Of a DNA stretch of 28,162 nt, positions 24,732 to 28,162 are shown one piece after another; position 1 is the stretch's first letter; every line of letters begins with the position of its first letter. The stretch is from Clostridiales bacterium (lineage in GTDB: Bacteria; Bacillota; Clostridia; Lachnospirales; Lachnospiraceae): assembly GCA_018374355.1 (NCBI GenBank), contig JAHAFI010000036.1, positions 1 through 28,162 on the forward strand. The letters are read 5' to 3'. A program made the position numbers and the translations under genes. The notes beneath the pieces were generated by a model. It was not told where the DNA came from, ran no database searches, and saw only the letters and a list, made by a program, of their open reading frames with translations.

Positions 24732-25166
24732 ATGTTAACAACAACGAGCTGGAAAAAAGGAATTTGTATTTTATTAGCATTTATAGTTGTTTTCGCAGGA
24801 ATGTGCTTTCCAAAACTGGACGCATATTTTAATTTCGTTTACCCTGAAACAGGCAGCGCCGCCTGTAAAATCCTTTCTCCCGGTACCGGCGCTCATCAGG
24901 AGCTTCTCAATGCGGAAGAATTATCGGTTTTAGACTACGTGGCAGACATCACATCGGAAAAGCCGAGAAAATCCAACCTGAAGCTGCATATGAAATGGTA
25001 CCTGCTCCTTTTCCTTCTGGCCTCTTCGCCGAAAAATCTCTCTTATTTTTGGAAAATGCTTCGGCTGCTGACGGAAAGCAGCGCTGACAGCAGGCGGGTC
25101 ATTATCCGCTATCTCCATCAGAAAGATGGACGCAAAGACCGAATCAGAATTACATGTTCAAACTAA
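24732..25166 (+). CDS. Small membrane protein of unknown function
   Basis: A 144-residue protein. One hydrophobic segment lies at the N-terminus (about 10-25, GICILLAFIVVFAGMCF) and a second in the middle (about 88-97, WYLLLFLLAS). The C-terminal part SADSRRVIIRYLHQKDGRKD is basic and soluble. I recognise no family, although tails like RRVIIRYLHxxDG occur in other clostridial proteins I have seen. The ATG at 24732 follows AGAGGTG with 6-nt spacing. It leads a unit with the SLC13-type permease 34 bp downstream, so it may be an accessory subunit or merely co-transcribed. The frame and codon use look coding, and no antisense gene competes with it. Confidence 0.7.
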   Translation: MLTTTSWKKGICILLAFIVVFAGMCFPKLDAYFNFVYPETGSAACKILSPGTGAHQELLNAEELSVLDYVADITSEKPRKSNLKLHMKWYLLLFLLASSPKNLSYFWKMLRLLTESSADSRRVIIRYLHQKDGRKDRIRITCSN

Positions 25167-25200
25167 AATCACAAACACAAAAAGAAAAGAGGACATAAAA

Positions 25201-26556
25201 ATGGCAGCACAAATATTAGCAGTTGTGATATTTTTAGCTATGTTTATTCTGATTATATTGGAAATCTGGGAACGGCACGTAATAACTCTGGCGTGCGGTT
25301 TATTAATGTTAGTGCTTGTATTCGGTTTATGCATGCACAATATGGATGCAGTCGTTGAGACTTTAAATTTGCAGTGTTTTTTCTCCGGTGATTTCTGGAT
25401 TGCCTCCGGCGAAAGCGGAGCGGTATCCAGTGGTATAAACTGGGAGACAATCGTGTTTATTTCTGGTATGATGATTATGGTAGAAGGAATGGCTCATGTG
25501 GGATTTTTCCGCTGGCTGTGTATGTGGCTTGCGAAACTGGTCCGCTATCAGATCATTCCGCTTTTCATTACCTTTATGGTGTTATCCTTTGTACTGTCCA
25601 TGTTTATTGACAGTATCACCGTTATTCTGTTTCTTGCGGCTGTGACCATCGAGCTGGCTCAGCTTTTGAAGATCAATCCTGTTCCTGTCATACTGGCAGA
25701 AATCTTCTGTGCAAACCTTGGTGGTTCCGCTACTATGTGCGGAGATCCGCCGAACATTATTATCGGTACATCCCTTGGCTACTCTTTCTCTGATTTTGTA
25801 CAGAATACCGGGGTGATCGCTATCGTCTCTCTGGTGGCAATCGTACTTTATTTTTACTTTGCTTTCAGAAAAGAATTAACCCAGAGTGCTGCAGGTGCTC
25901 ATGCGCCGCAGGTTTACCCGGAACCCTCCGAAGCCATTCAAAGTAAAGCAGGATTTGCAGTAAGCTGTGTGATTTTCCTCTGTGCCGTAGTTCTTCTGGT
26001 TACTCATGCCCAGACCGGTCTGACCGTAGCCTTCATCGGCGCATTTATCGGAATTATAACTCTGATTACCTCATGGAAAAATGCGCTGCTTCTGCTGAAA
26101 AAAGTGGACTACAAGACGCTCTTGTTCTTTATCGGGCTGTTTATCGTAGTAGGCGGTCTGGAACAGACAGGAATTTTAAAACTGCTGGCTGAGTTTATCG
26201 GCAAGGTCAGCGGCGGAAATATTTATCTGATGGTTGCTATTATCTTATGGGTTTCCGCTATTGCCAGCGCGTTTATCGACAATATTCCTTTTGCCGCAAC
26301 CATGATTCCGGTCATCAACAGCCTCGCAGCTACCCAAGGTGTGGATTTATCCCTTCTTGCATGGTCTCTGGCTATGGGAACTGATATCGGCGGAAGCGCA
26401 ACTCCGATCGGAGCCTCTGCAAATGTGGTCGGTATTGCAACAGCAGCCAAACAGGGACACATCATCAAATGGGGAAAATACTGCAAGGTCATGGTTCCTG
26501 CCACGGTTATTGTAATGATCATCTCCATGGTAATGATTTTTGTTCGATACTTATAA
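25201..26556 (+). CDS. SLC13/ArsB/NhaD-superfamily permease
   Basis: A 451-residue polytopic carrier (citrate transporter-like, PF03600). The two helical-hairpin signature regions are GGSATMCGDPPNIIIG (174-189) and GGSATPIGASANVVG (397-411), in inverted topology halves, as expected for this fold. The central region SMFIDSITVILFLAA and ASAFIDNIPFAATMIPV carry the paired Asp residues common in the family. Substrate is not predictable from the motifs: dicarboxylates, citrate, sulfate and arsenite are all carried by members. An extra polar loop (about 57-80) precedes the second span. The ATG at 25201 follows AGAGGACATAAA. The stop is 15 bp before a cytidylate-kinase-like gene, so the two are co-transcribed. 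Confidence 0.88.
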   Translation: MAAQILAVVIFLAMFILIILEIWERHVITLACGLLMLVLVFGLCMHNMDAVVETLNLQCFFSGDFWIASGESGAVSSGINWETIVFISGMMIMVEGMAHVGFFRWLCMWLAKLVRYQIIPLFITFMVLSFVLSMFIDSITVILFLAAVTIELAQLLKINPVPVILAEIFCANLGGSATMCGDPPNIIIGTSLGYSFSDFVQNTGVIAIVSLVAIVLYFYFAFRKELTQSAAGAHAPQVYPEPSEAIQSKAGFAVSCVIFLCAVVLLVTHAQTGLTVAFIGAFIGIITLITSWKNALLLLKKVDYKTLLFFIGLFIVVGGLEQTGILKLLAEFIGKVSGGNIYLMVAIILWVSAIASAFIDNIPFAATMIPVINSLAATQGVDLSLLAWSLAMGTDIGGSATPIGASANVVGIATAAKQGHIIKWGKYCKVMVPATVIVMIISMVMIFVRYL

Positions 26557-26571
26557 ATGGGAGGTAACAAC

Positions 26572-27159
26572 ATGAACCAATTAATTATATCTGTTGGAAG
26601 AGAGTTTGGAAGCGCCGGGCATGAAATTGCCCAGAAGCTGGCAGAGCACTACCAAATACCGTTATACGATCACAATCTGCTGGACGAAATTGCAAAAAAA
26701 CACAATGTAAACGGTACGGCTCTGGAGGAGTTCGATGAGGTACGATGGAACAAACTGCTTTACCGGAGCGTAAACGGCATGAACAGCTCCCCGCATGTAA
26801 ATGTGGCAAATCTGCAGTTTTCCTTCTTAAAGGAGAAGGCCGAAGCCGGAGAATCCTTCGTAGTTGTGGGACGATGCTCGGAGACGGTTTTAAAAGACTA
26901 TCCCTGTATGGTTTCCATCTTTGTTACGGGAAATCTGAAATGCAAGGCAGCGCGGATCATGGATCTTTATCATCTTTCTGAAAAAGAAGCTCTGGATCTT
27001 ATGAGAAAAAAAGATAAGAAGAGAAAGACTTACCATAACAGTCACTGCGAAAACAAATGGGGCGATTCCCGAAACTATGATCTCTGTATGAACAGCAGCA
27101 AACCGGGAGTTGAGAAGAGCGTCGGGATTCTGATCGATTATATTGATGCTTCCAGATAA
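26572..27159 (+). CDS. Cytidylate kinase-like protein
   Basis: A 195-residue protein of the cytidylate kinase-like family (PF13189). It starts LIISVGREFGSAGHEIAQKLA, the family's version of a P-loop, which lacks the Lys of a classic GxxGxGK[ST]; this is normal for the family. Other landmarks: VVVGRCSETVL (97-107), with the GRC/GRG motif, and RMxDLYHLSEKEALDLMRKKDKKRKTYH, a lid-like basic stretch, then NYDLCMNSS. Whether it phosphorylates CMP or another molecule is not known; many genomes carry it beside a true cmk. The ATG at 26572 follows GGGAGG with 7-nt spacing. Last gene of the permease operon, ended by a 22-bp hairpin. Confidence 0.85.
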   Translation: MNQLIISVGREFGSAGHEIAQKLAEHYQIPLYDHNLLDEIAKKHNVNGTALEEFDEVRWNKLLYRSVNGMNSSPHVNVANLQFSFLKEKAEAGESFVVVGRCSETVLKDYPCMVSIFVTGNLKCKAARIMDLYHLSEKEALDLMRKKDKKRKTYHNSHCENKWGDSRNYDLCMNSSKPGVEKSVGILIDYIDASR

Positions 27160-27189
27160 AATTTGACAAAAATTTATAGAAATTCCAAC

Positions 27190-27241
27190 AAAATGGAGGA
27201 AGGTGTAATGATCCGAAAATCATTCACCTTCCTCCATTTTT
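27190..27241 (+). terminator. Terminator of the permease/kinase operon
   Basis: A 22-bp stem with one bulged T (27190-27212 with 27219-27240) closes a CCGAAA-containing loop and is flanked by AAAA and TTTTT. It lies 30 nt after the stop codon. Confidence 0.88.
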
Positions 27242-27426
27242 ATAAAAATTTTGTAACTATTCAAGACTCTGTTCTTCATAATTACAGAAACATGCACATA
27301 CACTGCAGTTCATGCAGTGCGGCGCTCGTATGTCTCGGGATTGCCTATCGTTTACAAAGAATCGCTAATGGGTATGTGGTCTATAAAATGTAGGAAGCGT
27401 ACAAACATGTACAACTGTCATAACAA
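27242..27426. other. Intergenic stretch without recognisable gene
   Basis: About 185 bp between the permease-operon terminator and the tRNA-cluster terminator. It holds CTGCAGTTCATGCAG (27304-27318), a small palindrome, and no supported gene. An open frame starting inside the terminator hairpin is not credible. Confidence 0.5.
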
Positions 27427-27470
27427 AGAAAAAATGCCCCAAACGCCTATAAAATAAGCATTTGAAGCAT
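27424..27470 (-). terminator. Terminator of the tRNA cluster
   Basis: Read leftward, ATGCTTCAAATGC (27470-27458) pairs with GCGTTTGGGGCAT (27446-27434) over 13 bp including several G-T pairs, around an 11-nt loop, then a T-rich run (27433-27424). It follows the tRNA-Leu gene by 10 nt. Confidence 0.85.
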
Positions 27471-27479
27471 CTGTTATAC

Positions 27480-27565
27480 TGCCGCAGACCAGAATCGAAC
27501 TGGTACGAAGTTTAACCCTCGCAGGATTTTAAGTCCTGTGCGTCTGCCTGTTCCGCCACTGCGGC
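27480..27565 (-). tRNA. tRNA-Leu (anticodon TAA)
   Basis: An 86-nt class II tRNA with long variable arm. Acceptor GCCGCAG pairs with CTGCGGC, discriminator A as required for Leu. Loop CTTAAAA gives anticodon TAA (27529-27531). Last tRNA of the cluster; no encoded CCA. Confidence 0.95.
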
Positions 27566-27596
27566 ATATTCTGTTTATGTTTTCAGACAAAAAAAA

Positions 27597-27669
27597 TGGG
27601 ACCTACAGGGCTCGAACCTGTGACCCTCTGCTTGTAAGGCAGATGCTCTCCCAGCTGAGCTAAGATCCC
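27597..27669 (-). tRNA. tRNA-Val (anticodon TAC)
   Basis: 73 nt. Acceptor GGGATCT pairs with AGGTCCC (one G-T), discriminator A. Loop CTTACAA gives anticodon TAC (27634-27636). No encoded CCA. Confidence 0.96.
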
Positions 27670-27706
27670 ATAATTTTTATTATTTATGAAGAGTTATCTT
27701 CATAAA

Positions 27707-27780
27707 CGACCCAGAAGGGACTCGAACCCTCGACCTCCGCCGTGACAGGGCGGCGCTCTAACCAACTGAGCCACTAGGCC
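27707..27780 (-). tRNA. tRNA-Asp (anticodon GTC)
   Basis: 74 nt. Acceptor GGCCTAG pairs with CTGGGTC (two G-T pairs), discriminator G as expected for Asp. Loop CTGTCAC gives anticodon GTC (27744-27746). No encoded CCA. Confidence 0.95.
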
Positions 27781-27807
27781 ATATAAATTTGAATAGCAAC
27801 CGAAAAA

Positions 27808-27881
27808 TGGACCTTCGGGGACTCGAACCCGGGACCGACCGGTTATGAGCCGGTTGCTCTAACCAACTGAGCTAAAGGTCC
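27808..27881 (-). tRNA. tRNA with CAT anticodon, probably Ile2 (else elongator Met)
   Basis: 74 nt. Acceptor GGACCTT pairs perfectly with AAGGTCC, discriminator A; loop CTCATAA gives CAT (27845-27847). The body GGACCTTTAGCTCAGTTGG and CGGCTCATAACCG resemble, from memory, the Ile2 tRNA of Bacillus, whose C34 is changed to lysidine by TilS. A first base pair is present, so it is not the initiator. Confidence 0.9.
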
Positions 27882-27905
27882 AAAATCATCTTCCTCGAAG
27901 ATGAA

Positions 27906-27978
27906 AGCCGATGATCGGACTCGAACCGATAACCTGCTGATTACAAATCAGCTGCTCTGCCAATTGAGCCACATCGGC
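27906..27978 (-). tRNA. tRNA-Thr (anticodon TGT)
   Basis: 73 nt. Acceptor GCCGATG pairs with CATCGGC, discriminator T. Stem GCTGA/TCAGC holds loop TTTGTAA, anticodon TGT (27943-27945). No encoded CCA. Confidence 0.95.
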
Positions 27979-28010
27979 TTGATGCACCTCAAAATCAGGT
28001 TGCTACCAAA

Positions 28011-28082
28011 TGACTCCTACGGGAATCGAACCCGTGTTACCGCCGTGAAAGGGCGATGTCTTGACCGCTTGACCAAGGAGCC
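28011..28082 (-). tRNA. tRNA-Glu (anticodon TTC)
   Basis: 72 nt. Acceptor GGCTCCT pairs with AGGAGTC (one G-T), discriminator A. Loop CTTTCAC gives anticodon TTC (28047-28049). No encoded CCA. Confidence 0.95.
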
Positions 28083-28097
28083 TTATTCTTAAAAAAG

Positions 28098-28162
28098 CTC
28101 CCCCAGTTGGACTCGAACCAACGACACTGCGGTTAACAGCCGCATGCTCTACCGACTGAGCT
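28098..28162 (-). tRNA. tRNA-Asn (anticodon GTT), cut by the window edge
   Basis: 65 nt of the 3' part. The D, anticodon and T arms are complete; the 5' acceptor strand lies beyond 28162. Loop CTGTTAA gives anticodon GTT (28135-28137); discriminator G at 28098. The cluster and its promoter continue to the right. Confidence 0.93.

Noticed and set aside
24491..24832. A 113-codon open frame upstream of the small membrane protein
   Set aside because: Overlaps the candidate promoter and the better-supported gene in another frame; no ribosome site.
27163..27393. A 76-codon open frame after the cytidylate-kinase-like gene
   Set aside because: It starts before and runs through the terminator hairpin and has no ribosome site or protein-like composition.

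Overview
The window looks like a chromosome segment of a Gram-positive clostridial bacterium, most likely a Lachnospiraceae gut commensal. The grounds are dense collinear operons with strong GGAGG ribosome sites, tRNA genes without an encoded CCA, a Bacillus-type ThyA, VanZ and PF13189-type cytidylate kinase proteins, and secreted families typical of Clostridia. This assignment is inference from protein style. I see no rRNA, transposase, phage gene or CRISPR array.

Layout. Positions 1-12861 hold one long leftward operon of nine genes. It starts at a promoter at 12833-12861 and ends at a hairpin terminator at 32-77. In order of transcription it encodes a multi-span membrane protein with a TPR tail, a membrane-anchored TPR protein, a secreted protein with a KPxIYLY...VEWGG domain, a helical protein with two repressor-like motifs, a STAND (NB-ARC type) NTPase with TPRs, two YD-repeat-like lipoproteins, an anchored Sel1-like protein and a third lipoprotein. 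Spacing is tight: three junctions overlap or are 5 bp apart, and the rest are 16-53 bp. I recognise no named pathway; it is the best candidate here for an undescribed multi-gene system, probably at the cell envelope. Upstream is a second leftward operon, thyA-folA-xpaC-like (12956-15764), for dTMP synthesis and folate recycling plus a membrane protein with 11-residue repeats.

Between the divergent promoters of thyA and a VanZ-family gene (15857-16497) lie two large GC-rich palindromic elements, E1 and E2, in opposite orientation. They are diverged homologues. Their apical hairpins keep pairing through paired base changes, so structure appears to be under selection. This is the most unusual non-coding signal in the window.

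After the VanZ gene and a shared two-way terminator comes a leftward malQ plus heterodimeric ABC exporter cluster (17214-22277). One ABC subunit carries a degenerate catalytic site, as in BmrCD/TM287-288 exporters. A tRNA-Arg gene with a consensus promoter follows, then a leftward Na/phosphate cotransporter with a PhoU-like tail. A rightward three-gene unit (24732-27159) encodes a small membrane protein, a SLC13/ArsB-type permease and a cytidylate-kinase-like protein. The right end is a leftward tRNA cluster: Asn (cut by the window edge), Glu, Thr, CAT-anticodon (probably Ile2), Asp, Val, Leu, then a terminator.

Limits: all calls come from reading sequence and translations by eye. Family names rest on motifs, and promoter and operator calls on consensus similarity.
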